From Caulobacter radicis (lineage in GTDB: Bacteria; Pseudomonadota; Alphaproteobacteria; Caulobacterales; Caulobacteraceae): a stretch of DNA of 64,000 nt. The notes beneath the pieces are model-generated. The model saw only the letters and a program-made list of their open reading frames with translations. It ran no database searches and had not been told where the DNA came from. Made by a program: the position numbers and the translations under genes. Positions 49,692-57,773 of the stretch are shown here, piece by piece (within the stretch, counting starts at the first letter, position 1; the number at the start of each line of letters is the position of its first letter). The stretch covers positions 227,431 through 291,430 of the forward strand of contig NZ_QDKO01000010.1 of the NCBI RefSeq assembly GCF_003094615.1, in the 5' to 3' direction.

Positions 49692-51695
49692 ATGAGACTT
49701 GCCAAGGTAGGCGTCGAGAACTTCCGACTCCTTGCGGACGTGGCGGTGACCCTGGACGCCGAGAAGGCGACGACTGTGCTCGTCGGTCCTAATAACAGCG
49801 GCAAGACCTCAATGGCCGAGGCGCTCGACCTATTTGTCGCGGGCTCCGGCAAGGCCTTCTCCATCAGCGACTTTTCCGTCGTCACCCACGCCGCGTTTAA
49901 GGCGTTCGGCAATTGGGCGCTGAAGGATAAGGACGCCGAGGCTGCGGAAGATGGCGAGGCCAACGCGGCACCGGCGCTGCCGGCCATGGCGATGACGCTC
50001 GACTTCACATACCAAGAGACGGCCGAGGATTTGGCGGTGGTCGGCGAGTTGCTGATGGATCTGGATGACCAGGCCTTCGCCATCGCCCTGCGAATCGAGT
50101 TCGGCGCGCAGGACCCCATCCAACTCGCTGCCGACTACCGCGAGCAATATGCCAAGGAGCCGGTCTCCTTTCTTGACTTCCTGGCCGGGCGGTTGAGCGA
50201 CGTCTACGCAGTCTCATTCTCGAAGGTGCATCCCGAAACGCGGGTTGGCGAGCTGTTGGACGACGGCGGCCTGCTGAAGCGTTTGCTCAAGATCGATTTC
50301 CTGCCAGCCCAGCGACACATGGAGGACCAGGAGGGGGCGCAGGCGACGCGACTCTCACGCCTCCTGAACGTCCACTACGAGCGGCGCTACAAGGTGGCGG
50401 AGCCGGCGGGCTACGAGGAGCTGGAGAAGGCGGTGAAAGCCCAGTCCGTCGATCTGACGGACAAGTACGGGGCCGCCTTTCAGGACCTTAAGGATAGCCT
50501 CGGCCAGTTCGGCTATCCGCGCACGCCCAAGCTCACCATCAAGGCCGAGCTGTCGGCGAGCGCGATCTTCAAGGACAACACCCGCGTCTATTACGAAGCA
50601 GAGATCGAGGCCACGGCTGGCGGCGCTCCGCAGCCCGCCTACGAGTTGCCGGAGCGGTACAACGGTCTCGGCTTCAAGAATCTCATCTACATGGTCCTCC
50701 AGTTGAAGGCCTATCGCGACGAGGTCGAGAACGGCGACGGTCCGCGTCCGCGTGTCCACCTTATCATCGTCGAAGAGCCGGAGGCGCATCTACACCCGCA
50801 GATGCAGGCGGTATTCATCGACAAGGCCGACAAGTTCATCAACCCCGGCGGTAACGGTGGCGCCCAGCTCATTCTCACCACCCACTCGCCGCACATCGTG
50901 GCGAACTGCGGTTTCTCGCCGGTGCGCTATTTCCGGCGCCGGGGGGCAAAGGTCGTCGTCAAAGACCTCCTGGCCTTCCAGGCGACGCAGACAGAACCGG
51001 AGCAGCGGGCAGCGCTGCAATTCCTCTCACAGTACCTCACCCTGACCCGCTGCGACCTGTTTTTCTGCGACAAGGCCATTCTGATCGAAGGAGCCGTCGA
51101 GCGCCTACTCCTGCCCAAGATGATCGCCAAGGCGGCGGTGGACGGGATCGGCGATCTGACCAGCACCTATCTCGCGGTTATCGAGGTGGGCGGCGCCTAT
51201 GCCCACACCTTCAAGAACCTCGTGCGCTTCATCGAGGTGCCGACCCTGATCGTTACCGACTTGGACGCCATCGACGGCGACCGGAAGAAGTGCCCGGTGG
51301 CGGGCGGCGTTTCGACGAGCAACGCGACGCTCAAGAAGTGGCTGCCGGGGAAGTCGGTGCTCGGCGAGCTTCTGGGCGCGACGGCGGAACAGAAGACGGA
51401 GGACGGAATCCAAGTCGCCTATCAAGTCGCCGAGGCGGGGCATCTGCCCTGCGCCCGGAGCTTCGAGGAGTCGTTCATCTATGCGAATGCCGACTGGCTC
51501 CTGGCCGAGAAGGCGAAGTTGATCGGCACGGGCGAGCTTCTGCCTGGGGCCAATGCTGACGAACTGCGCGCGCAGGCCTTCACGACCAGCTTGCCGAAGG
51601 TCGACTTCGCGCTCGACCTTCTCGTCCACGGCGGATGGTCGACGCCGAAATACATCGCCGACGGTCTGGTCTGGCTGGCGGCGCAACCGTCATGA
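49692..51695 (+). CDS. gajA: Gabija-like GajA: OLD-family ATP-dependent nuclease
   Basis: The 667-aa protein has an N-terminal ABC-type ATPase: Walker A GPNNSGKTS with Lys38, Walker B LIIVEEPEAHLHP with Glu361/Glu362, and the H-loop TTHSPHIV. A C-terminal TOPRIM nuclease domain follows (ILIEGAVE with Glu466; VTDLDAID with Asp523 and Asp525). In Gabija, GajA cleaves phage DNA when nucleotide levels fall. ATG 49692 has the ribosome-binding site GGGGGAG. Its stop overlaps gajB by ATGA. A class 2 OLD nuclease outside Gabija is the alternative, but the UvrD partner argues for Gabija. Confidence 0.85.
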   Translation: MRLAKVGVENFRLLADVAVTLDAEKATTVLVGPNNSGKTSMAEALDLFVAGSGKAFSISDFSVVTHAAFKAFGNWALKDKDAEAAEDGEANAAPALPAMAMTLDFTYQETAEDLAVVGELLMDLDDQAFAIALRIEFGAQDPIQLAADYREQYAKEPVSFLDFLAGRLSDVYAVSFSKVHPETRVGELLDDGGLLKRLLKIDFLPAQRHMEDQEGAQATRLSRLLNVHYERRYKVAEPAGYEELEKAVKAQSVDLTDKYGAAFQDLKDSLGQFGYPRTPKLTIKAELSASAIFKDNTRVYYEAEIEATAGGAPQPAYELPERYNGLGFKNLIYMVLQLKAYRDEVENGDGPRPRVHLIIVEEPEAHLHPQMQAVFIDKADKFINPGGNGGAQLILTTHSPHIVANCGFSPVRYFRRRGAKVVVKDLLAFQATQTEPEQRAALQFLSQYLTLTRCDLFFCDKAILIEGAVERLLLPKMIAKAAVDGIGDLTSTYLAVIEVGGAYAHTFKNLVRFIEVPTLIVTDLDAIDGDRKKCPVAGGVSTSNATLKKWLPGKSVLGELLGATAEQKTEDGIQVAYQVAEAGHLPCARSFEESFIYANADWLLAEKAKLIGTGELLPGANADELRAQAFTTSLPKVDFALDLLVHGGWSTPKYIADGLVWLAAQPS

Positions 51696-53407
51696 CCAAG
51701 GCCGACGAAGAGATTGCCGAGTGCCTGAAGGCCAGGATAAGCTTTCTGCTGGACGCCGGCGCCGGGGCCGGCAAGACCTACTCCTTAGTGCAGGCCTTGC
51801 GCGCCGTATTAAAAGAGCACCGTCGACAGCTCGCGGCCAACGGGCAGACCATCGCTTGCATCACCTTCACTAATGTCGCGAAGGACCAAATCCTTGAACG
51901 GATCGGTCATGACGCGGTGGTGCGGGTTTCGACCATCCACGATTTCCTGTGGGAGGTGATCGCCCCGCATCAGAAGGCGCTCAAGGCAGCGCTGCTGAAG
52001 TTTAACGCGGCCTTGGGAGATCGCAGTAGCCGGAAGAAGGACCCAGGCGAACTCGTCGCCGCGTTGCCGGATCTCGCCGTGACCTACTCGGACACGGGCT
52101 CGAATTTCCTCAAAGGTCGGCTATTCCACGATGACCTCCTGGGGGTGGCGCGCATCATGTTCGCCGACAACCCTCTGCTCTGCCGCCTGACGACCGCGCG
52201 CCATCCCTTTCTGTTCGTGGATGAGTATCAGGACACCAGCCCGGCGGTGATCGACATTGTGCTCGGCAACCTGCTTCCAGGCGCCACGGAGGGCTTCGTC
52301 GTCGGCCTGTTCGGCGACAAGCTGCAGAACATCTATCATGGTGGTGAGCACCCCGGCGTCGGCGAGATTCCCGCCGCCTTGGCCGCCCAGCTTCGCCCGA
52401 TCGTGAAGGCTGAGAACCGCCGGTGCTCCGAGGCCGTGATCCGAGTCCTGAACCGGATTCGCACGGACATCGAGCAGTTCCCGGCCGCGGACAATGCGCC
52501 GGGCGCCGCCGTCTACGTCCACCCGGGCCATGATGGCGACGCTGGCCTAGCTGCGGCACACACCTTCGTGGACGAGAAGCTTGGCTGGTCGCGGAAGGCA
52601 CCAGCGTGCCGCGAACTCTTCCTCACGCACCGCCTCATTGCCGGCAAGGCAGGCTACGGCGATCTGCTGGCGCTCTACGCCGAGCGCGGCAGCTTCGCCC
52701 GCGACCGACTCATGGACGGAGAGGACCCGTCCATCGCCTACTTCCTCAAGCGCGTCGAACCGCTCGCGGCGGCATGGACTGAGGGCGACCAGGGCCGCAC
52801 GCTGTCCCTGCTTCGCGCCAACGGCCACAAGCTGTCGAGCAACGCTGACAAGCGCACGGCGCGCCAAGCGCTGGACGAGTTGGTCCGGCTACGTGACGAA
52901 GGAACGATCGGCGGGCTGACGGGCCACATCGGGGCCAGCGGCCTGTTCCCGTTGCTCGACGATCTGGCCTTCCGCTTGGGTGGCGGTAAGCGCGAGGTCG
53001 CCAGTGAGGACGCGCCGGCCGCCGAACGCGAGGCGCGCGAACAGACCTTCTATGCGGGACTGTTTGCGCTGCCGTATCGGGAGGTTCGGGCGTTTGCGGA
53101 CTTCTTCGCGGCGCACACACCGTTCGCCACCAAGCATGGGGTAAAGGGCGACGAGTTCGATACCGTGCTCGTCGTGCTTGATGATGGAGGGGCCAGCTGG
53201 AACCTCTACTCCTTCTCGAAGTATCTCAGCGGCGAGGACACCGTCGCCAACGAGAAGCGTTGGAACCGCAGCCGCAATGTCTTCTATGTTTGTTGCTCGC
53301 GAGCGAAGACCAACTTGGCGGTCATCGACCTGACTGCCCGGTCTGGGACCAAGGATCAAAGGGTGCGCGAGCTGTTTGGCGCTGACAACGCGCACTTCCT
53401 CGGCTGA
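51692..53407 (+). CDS. gajB: Gabija-like GajB: UvrD/PcrA-type helicase
   Basis: The 571-aa superfamily 1 helicase has Walker A DAGAGAGKTYSLVQ, motif Ia ACITFTNVAKDQI, motif II FLFVDEYQDTSP, motif III VVGLFGDKLQNIY, and a late motif VFYVCCSRAKTNLAVI. It should sense DNA ends or nucleotides and activate GajA in the Gabija complex. It is coupled to gajA by a 4-bp overlap. It is followed after only 6 bp by the retron effector gene, so the two systems appear to share one transcript. Confidence 0.87.
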   Translation: MTKADEEIAECLKARISFLLDAGAGAGKTYSLVQALRAVLKEHRRQLAANGQTIACITFTNVAKDQILERIGHDAVVRVSTIHDFLWEVIAPHQKALKAALLKFNAALGDRSSRKKDPGELVAALPDLAVTYSDTGSNFLKGRLFHDDLLGVARIMFADNPLLCRLTTARHPFLFVDEYQDTSPAVIDIVLGNLLPGATEGFVVGLFGDKLQNIYHGGEHPGVGEIPAALAAQLRPIVKAENRRCSEAVIRVLNRIRTDIEQFPAADNAPGAAVYVHPGHDGDAGLAAAHTFVDEKLGWSRKAPACRELFLTHRLIAGKAGYGDLLALYAERGSFARDRLMDGEDPSIAYFLKRVEPLAAAWTEGDQGRTLSLLRANGHKLSSNADKRTARQALDELVRLRDEGTIGGLTGHIGASGLFPLLDDLAFRLGGGKREVASEDAPAAEREAREQTFYAGLFALPYREVRAFADFFAAHTPFATKHGVKGDEFDTVLVVLDDGGASWNLYSFSKYLSGEDTVANEKRWNRSRNVFYVCCSRAKTNLAVIDLTARSGTKDQRVRELFGADNAHFLG

Positions 53408-53413
53408 TCGCAG

Positions 53414-54709
53414 ATGGCTTCCTTCAAGCTGGCGCCGTTGTCGACCTATCCAACGTCCCAGACATGGTTGGCGCAATTCGACCAAAGCGAGGCTGACAGG
53501 ACGGCGGCCGAAGCCATGCTCGACACGATGCTCCTGCTCAACGAGGAGCAGGTCAGCGCAGCCATCCGCAGTCAGCTCTACAGGTTCGCCGATGGACGGA
53601 AGGGCCGACATCGGCGCGTGGCGCTCTATGCGGAGCGCGAGTTTCCCCAGAAGGAGTTCTTCCAGAGCGAGACGATCATTAACGCGCGTGGTCGCGCCCA
53701 TCGTCGCGCTGTTGGACGTGTGGGGCCGCCCGCCGTCAAACCCGTCCGCGGTGGGACGCGCGTGGGCAGTGAAGGCCTAGTCGCCCTGGCCGTTTCCACC
53801 GTCGTCGAGACCCGACCGGAAATCTTCCTGAACCATCCGGGACCGGACCGAATCCGGGGCAAGACGGCACCGGTTGGGGCGATTGTCATCGTCACAGACT
53901 TCATCGGTTCCGGTCAGCGAGTGCGCGACATCCTTGACGCGATGTGGGCCGTGCCAACCGTTAAGGCCTGGCGGTCCCTACGCCTCGTCACCTTCCATGT
54001 CGTAGCGGCGGCCGGAACCGCTGCGGGCATGACCCGTGTCCGACGCCACAGGCTCCAGCCGGAAGTGATGGCCGAACACATCGCGCCCAGCCTGGGAGGG
54101 ACGGGATGGCGGCAGGAGTGGGACTGGCACGACCTAGTGTCGAAGTACGGTCCGGATGCTGGGCGAGGCGCTAGCCGGTGGGGCTTCGGAAAATCTGGGG
54201 CGCTGATCGCGTTTAGCTATCGCCTCCCCAACAACACCCCAGCGCTGTTGCACAAATCGGAAAGCGGGTGGCGCGCGCTCTACATTGGCGCGGCGCCGAA
54301 CGATCTTCGGCCTGCTTTCGGGCTACGCTCGGATGATCAGGCCGTCGCCGCCGCCGCGTCAGCGACTGGCGTCGCGCTCTCCCCGGCGCTCTCGCCCGCC
54401 GACGCCACGACGGTCCTACTGCTGTCGATCATGCGTGGTCGCTGGCGTCCGGGGAAGGAAGTAGCGCTGGCGGAGAGAACGGGTCTTCCAGTGCCAACCG
54501 TCATGGAGGCGCTGAGGCGAGCGCTGAGGAATGGCTTGTTGCGCGGGGATGGCCGCCTAACCGACGCGGGTTATGCCATGGTCGAGGCTGGTCAGCGTTC
54601 CGAGCGCGAACGCCCCACCATTCCCACGGAAGCCGAACCGTACTATCCAACACAACTGAGGGCTCCACGGCTCTTGTTTAGCGCCCGCCGCTCTTCGGAG
54701 CGGCCGTGA
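53414..54709 (+). CDS. Retron effector candidate: phosphoribosyltransferase-like plus winged helix
   Basis: In the 431-aa protein, AIVIVTDFIGSGQRVRDIL (about residues 155-175) is a PRPP-loop-like phosphoribosyltransferase motif. The C-terminal region RGRWRPGKEVALAERTGLPVPTVMEALRRALRNGLLRGDGRLTDAGYAMV is a winged helix. It lies directly upstream of a retron ncRNA and reverse transcriptase. Retrons with PRTase and winged-helix partners are a recognised class (type III in the classification I remember). It is probably the toxic effector held in check by the RT-msDNA complex. The ncRNA a1 arm overlaps its last 54 bp. Confidence 0.75.
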   Translation: MASFKLAPLSTYPTSQTWLAQFDQSEADRTAAEAMLDTMLLLNEEQVSAAIRSQLYRFADGRKGRHRRVALYAEREFPQKEFFQSETIINARGRAHRRAVGRVGPPAVKPVRGGTRVGSEGLVALAVSTVVETRPEIFLNHPGPDRIRGKTAPVGAIVIVTDFIGSGQRVRDILDAMWAVPTVKAWRSLRLVTFHVVAAAGTAAGMTRVRRHRLQPEVMAEHIAPSLGGTGWRQEWDWHDLVSKYGPDAGRGASRWGFGKSGALIAFSYRLPNNTPALLHKSESGWRALYIGAAPNDLRPAFGLRSDDQAVAAAASATGVALSPALSPADATTVLLLSIMRGRWRPGKEVALAERTGLPVPTVMEALRRALRNGLLRGDGRLTDAGYAMVEAGQRSERERPTIPTEAEPYYPTQLRAPRLLFSARRSSERP

Positions 54710-54898
54710 TGGTCGGTACGAACCGGCTATCGTGGGTGATCGGGTTTCCGGTCGCCGTTGTTAGAGCTGCCGATCGCAGGTCCACGTCGCTTCCTCCTTC
54801 GTTCCTTTCAGGAACCTCCTCGTGAGGCTCGGTTCGAAGGACGAAGCGACGCCGCCAGGCCTGGGTTCAAGTAGATGAGACACCCGTGGAGCTCTCAG
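54656..54898 (+). ncRNA. Retron msr-msd non-coding RNA
   Basis: The ends pair. a1 CTGAGGGCTCCACGG (54656-54670) and a2 CCGTGGAGCTCTCAG (54884-54898) are complementary over 15 nt with one G-U. Just after a1 is TTTAGC, with a candidate branching G at 54681. The msr hairpins are GCCGCTC-TTCG-GAGCGGC (54687-54704), CGGT-ACGA-ACCG (54714-54725) and a GATCGG-GTTT-CCGGTC stem (54738-54753). The msd is a 16-bp stem (one mismatch) GTCGCTTCCTCCTTCG / CGAAGGACGAAGCGAC (about 54786-54850) with inner hairpins. The RT would copy the msd into branched DNA. Confidence 0.85.
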
Positions 54899-56032
54899 CA
54901 ATTTCGCCTGGGCGCCTTGGCGGCCGGTCGCTCCGAAGCGATCATCGCCGCGGCGGAATCTATCGCGCGGGACATCAAGCGGCGGAACGAGAACCTGCCG
55001 GTCGTTCTGACCCTGCACCATCTCGCCCATTTGGTCGACGTTCCCATCGAGCCGCTACAGAAGATCATCTTCCGGCAGATCGATCCGTACCGTGTCTACA
55101 GGGTCAAGAAGCGCGGTACGCCAAACGGCGCTGCTGCCCCGCCTCGCAAATATCGGACAATCTGTGTCCCGCATCCGCAGCTTATGCGGTTGCAGCGGTG
55201 GATCGCGCAGAACATCCTCAACGAGGTCGCGCCTCACGACGCCAGCTTCGCCTTCACGCCCAAACGCAACCTCGTCGGCGCAGCCTGGCGGCACACCGAG
55301 GCGAGGTGGCTCCTGAAGATGGACGTCCGCCACTTCTTCGAGTCGATCTCAGAGCGGCAGGCCTATTGGGTGTTCAGAACGCTCGGCTACACAGCGCTGC
55401 TAAGCTTCCAAATGGCTCGGCTGTGTACGCGATTGACCCAGCATGGCGTTGCCGACCCGAGACGAGCCGCCGGCCGCGGCCACACTGGTCTACCCTACTG
55501 GCAACATCCACAAGGCCACCTGCCGCAGGGTGCGCCGACCAGCCCCATGCTCGCGAACCTGGTCATGAGGTCCTTCGATCGTCGCGTCGAGGCGTTGGCG
55601 CAGAGCACAGGGTGGGGCTATTCCCGCTATGCGGACGACTTGGCATTCTCACGCCGCGACGGTTCAAGCCGCGGAGCTGCAATGCACCTGGCAAAGGCGG
55701 TTGAGCATGAGTTGGCTTTGCTTGGTCTCGTCAGTCATCGGGCAAAAACATCGGTGGTCCCGCCGGGCGCACGGAAGGTCTTGTTGGGAGTGCTGGTCGA
55801 CAGTACTCGACCTGCGCTCACTCGAGCTTTCCGCAACAACGTCGAGACGCATCTCTATGCGCTGACCTCACCTAAAATCGGCGCTGCAGCGCACCGCGCG
55901 AAACGCGGATTCGCCTCAAGCATCGGCATGAGGCGGCATATTGAGGGGCTGATCGCATTCGCACATCAGGTCGATCGCGCCTACGGGGCGAAGCTCTATG
56001 CGCAGTTCAACGACATCGATTGGACGAGATAG
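54875..56032 (+). CDS. Retron reverse transcriptase
   Basis: The 385-aa group II-like RT has the retron domain order. An N-terminal LTLHHLAHLVDVP segment comes first. GAAWRH corresponds to the retron NAxxH motif, with Ala in place of Asn. LLKMDVRHFFESI carries the first catalytic Asp, HLPQGAPTSPMLANLVM is motif B, and RYADDLAFS carries the active-site YADD at residues 252-255. GARKVLLGVLVD stands where many retron RTs have VTG. It begins within the 3' part of the ncRNA (a2 overlaps codons 4-8), unless a later start is used. Confidence 0.9.
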   Translation: MRHPWSSQQFRLGALAAGRSEAIIAAAESIARDIKRRNENLPVVLTLHHLAHLVDVPIEPLQKIIFRQIDPYRVYRVKKRGTPNGAAAPPRKYRTICVPHPQLMRLQRWIAQNILNEVAPHDASFAFTPKRNLVGAAWRHTEARWLLKMDVRHFFESISERQAYWVFRTLGYTALLSFQMARLCTRLTQHGVADPRRAAGRGHTGLPYWQHPQGHLPQGAPTSPMLANLVMRSFDRRVEALAQSTGWGYSRYADDLAFSRRDGSSRGAAMHLAKAVEHELALLGLVSHRAKTSVVPPGARKVLLGVLVDSTRPALTRAFRNNVETHLYALTSPKIGAAAHRAKRGFASSIGMRRHIEGLIAFAHQVDRAYGAKLYAQFNDIDWTR

Positions 56033-56050
56033 GGGCGGCGGAAAAGATCA

Positions 56051-56563
56051 ATGATGGATACCGCAGAGCCAAGACCGGACCATGATGTGTGGCGCGACGC
56101 CTTCCAGCGCTACGTCGACGCCTTCCGTGCCGCTGACCCGCGAACGGTCGCGGTCCTGGCGGTTCATTTCGCCGTTGAGCAGGAGCTGGACGTTTGTCTG
56201 GCCCACTTCCTTGCCCGCCCCGACAAGCTTGGCGCACTCAAGTTTGGCCACAAGGTGCGGGTGCTTCAGGCCGTCTGTCCCGATCCGTACTTGGACCACT
56301 TTGCCTCGTCGTGCATCGCGCTAGACCATCTGCGAAACTCGCTCGCCCACAACAACCGGCCGGAGATCGAGAGCTGTATGCGGCGGTTTCTAACGACCAC
56401 GGAACTGGCGGATTTCAAGCCGGAGCCGACCTTGGCCGGGATTGAGGCGGCCGGTAGGTCGCTGGTGAGCGGCCTTACATTCATTCGTGTTGAGAACTTC
56501 GCTTACCAGGAACTTCAGAAGCCGATCGGACACAATGAGCCACAAGAGGGCATTGGCTGCTAA
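56051..56563 (+). CDS. HEPN-like protein downstream of the retron RT
   Basis: The 170-aa helical protein has DHLRNSLAHNN, an R-x4-H motif (Arg95-His100) like the RNase/RNA-binding HEPN fold, preceded by a long helix (AVEQELDVCLAHFLARPDKL). It starts 18 bp after the RT stop and so is likely co-transcribed with the Gabija-retron operon. It could be an additional effector or a separate toxin. No MNT antitoxin is encoded next to it. Confidence 0.6.
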   Translation: MMDTAEPRPDHDVWRDAFQRYVDAFRAADPRTVAVLAVHFAVEQELDVCLAHFLARPDKLGALKFGHKVRVLQAVCPDPYLDHFASSCIALDHLRNSLAHNNRPEIESCMRRFLTTTELADFKPEPTLAGIEAAGRSLVSGLTFIRVENFAYQELQKPIGHNEPQEGIGC

Positions 56564-56849
56564 CTAATCCGATGCCGGCACTGCTAGCCATGCCTGCCGC
56601 ACGTGCGCATGGTTAGCCCTTGGTGACGCACTAGGTGTTGAGTTGCCGCTGCTGGCCCGGGATCGACAGGTCGCTTTCGGCCTAGCGACGGGTGGGGACA
56701 CGCAGATAGAGCGCGACGCGCGTGACGGCCAAGGTGCTTGCAACCTTGCATCGCAAGCTGCACCTTTCCGCAAGGAGTCGGGGAACTCCTTTGCGAACTG
56801 AAGCTTGGATGCCATCGGTGCGATCGATCTTTAAGCGGAGCCCGTGTCG
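56564..56849. other. Spacer before the Hachiman operon
   Basis: A 286-bp stretch without a supported gene. A leftward frame beginning at 56815 with MASKLQFAKEFPDSL looks like a decayed gene start and loses coherence after about 30 codons. The promoter for hamA is expected here, and GCGGAG at about 56836-56841 is its ribosome-binding site. Confidence 0.45.
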
Positions 56850-57773
56850 ATGACGGGACTAGTGTTCGACGTCCTTATCGACGATGCGCTATCCAACATC
56901 ACCTCGGCTGCGCAGCTCAAGGGTTTGGTGAAAAAGCGCGTTCTCAGTCTGGTGAACGACTTCGAGGACGCGAAATGGCGCTATCCTAAGTTCAAGAACT
57001 TTCTCTGGGACAACATCGCCCAGACGGCGCTGTCCCAAAGGGAGCGCGCCTCGCTCGTTGATCAAAGCCATAGCAGCCTGGTGGCTGCGGCCAAGAACCT
57101 GCGATTGACCGACAAGGATGAGGTCGGGCAGGGCAGCGAGATCGCTGAAGTCTTCCTCTATGGGATCATGCGGCACCAATATAAAGCGCTGCCGGTCGTT
57201 CCGAAAATATTCTACAAGCAGAACGTTCAGGACAACGCCAAGGGTGCCGATAGCGTCCACATCGTCGTTAATGGAGATGACTTCACACTCTGGTTCGGGG
57301 AGGCGAAGTTCTACAACTCCATCGAGGACTATCGCCTCGACGCCATCGTTGCGTCCGTCATGGCGTCCCTCTCGACGGACAAGCTGAAAAAGGAAAACGC
57401 GATCATCACGAGCGTGTCCGATCTGGACGGGCTGCAGATAGATCCAACGTTACTCGAAAATATACGAGCGGCTCTTAGCAACAGAGAGTCGATCGATAAC
57501 CTAAAATCCAAAATTCATATTCCGATCCTTATCCTGCACGAATGCGATGACACCGCAAAATCCAAGGATTATTCGAATGAATATAAGGCGCAGATAAAGC
57601 TAACTCATCAGGCTGGGGCGGAGGCGTACTTCGCCAAGCAGATGGCAAAGGCGAGCAACGTCCATAAATATGACGATATAAGCTTTCATATCATTCTATT
57701 TCCGGTTCCGAACAAGAAGGGCATCGTCGACGCCTTTGTCAAAACTGTCGCCTTCTATAAGGAGCAGGGCTGA
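56850..57773 (+). CDS. hamA: Hachiman HamA (DUF1837 nuclease)
   Basis: In the 307-aa protein, the segment QGSEIAEVFLYGIMRHQYKALPVVPKIFYKQN followed by GADSVHIVV and LWFGEAKFYNS is the DUF1837 signature. The Asp and the Glu-x-Lys of GEAK form a PD-(D/E)xK nuclease site. HamA is held inactive by HamB and degrades DNA when released. ATG 56850 has better ribosome-binding-site spacing than GTG 56844. Its stop overlaps the hamB start (TGATG). Codon use is more A/T-rich than the lasso region, consistent with acquisition. Confidence 0.85.
   Translation: MTGLVFDVLIDDALSNITSAAQLKGLVKKRVLSLVNDFEDAKWRYPKFKNFLWDNIAQTALSQRERASLVDQSHSSLVAAAKNLRLTDKDEVGQGSEIAEVFLYGIMRHQYKALPVVPKIFYKQNVQDNAKGADSVHIVVNGDDFTLWFGEAKFYNSIEDYRLDAIVASVMASLSTDKLKKENAIITSVSDLDGLQIDPTLLENIRAALSNRESIDNLKSKIHIPILILHECDDTAKSKDYSNEYKAQIKLTHQAGAEAYFAKQMAKASNVHKYDDISFHIILFPVPNKKGIVDAFVKTVAFYKEQG

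Noticed and set aside
56564..56815. Small leftward gene MASKLQFAKEFPDSL...
   Set aside because: Only the first 30 or so codons look protein-like. The rest is Ser/Arg/Pro-rich noise, and no family is recognised.
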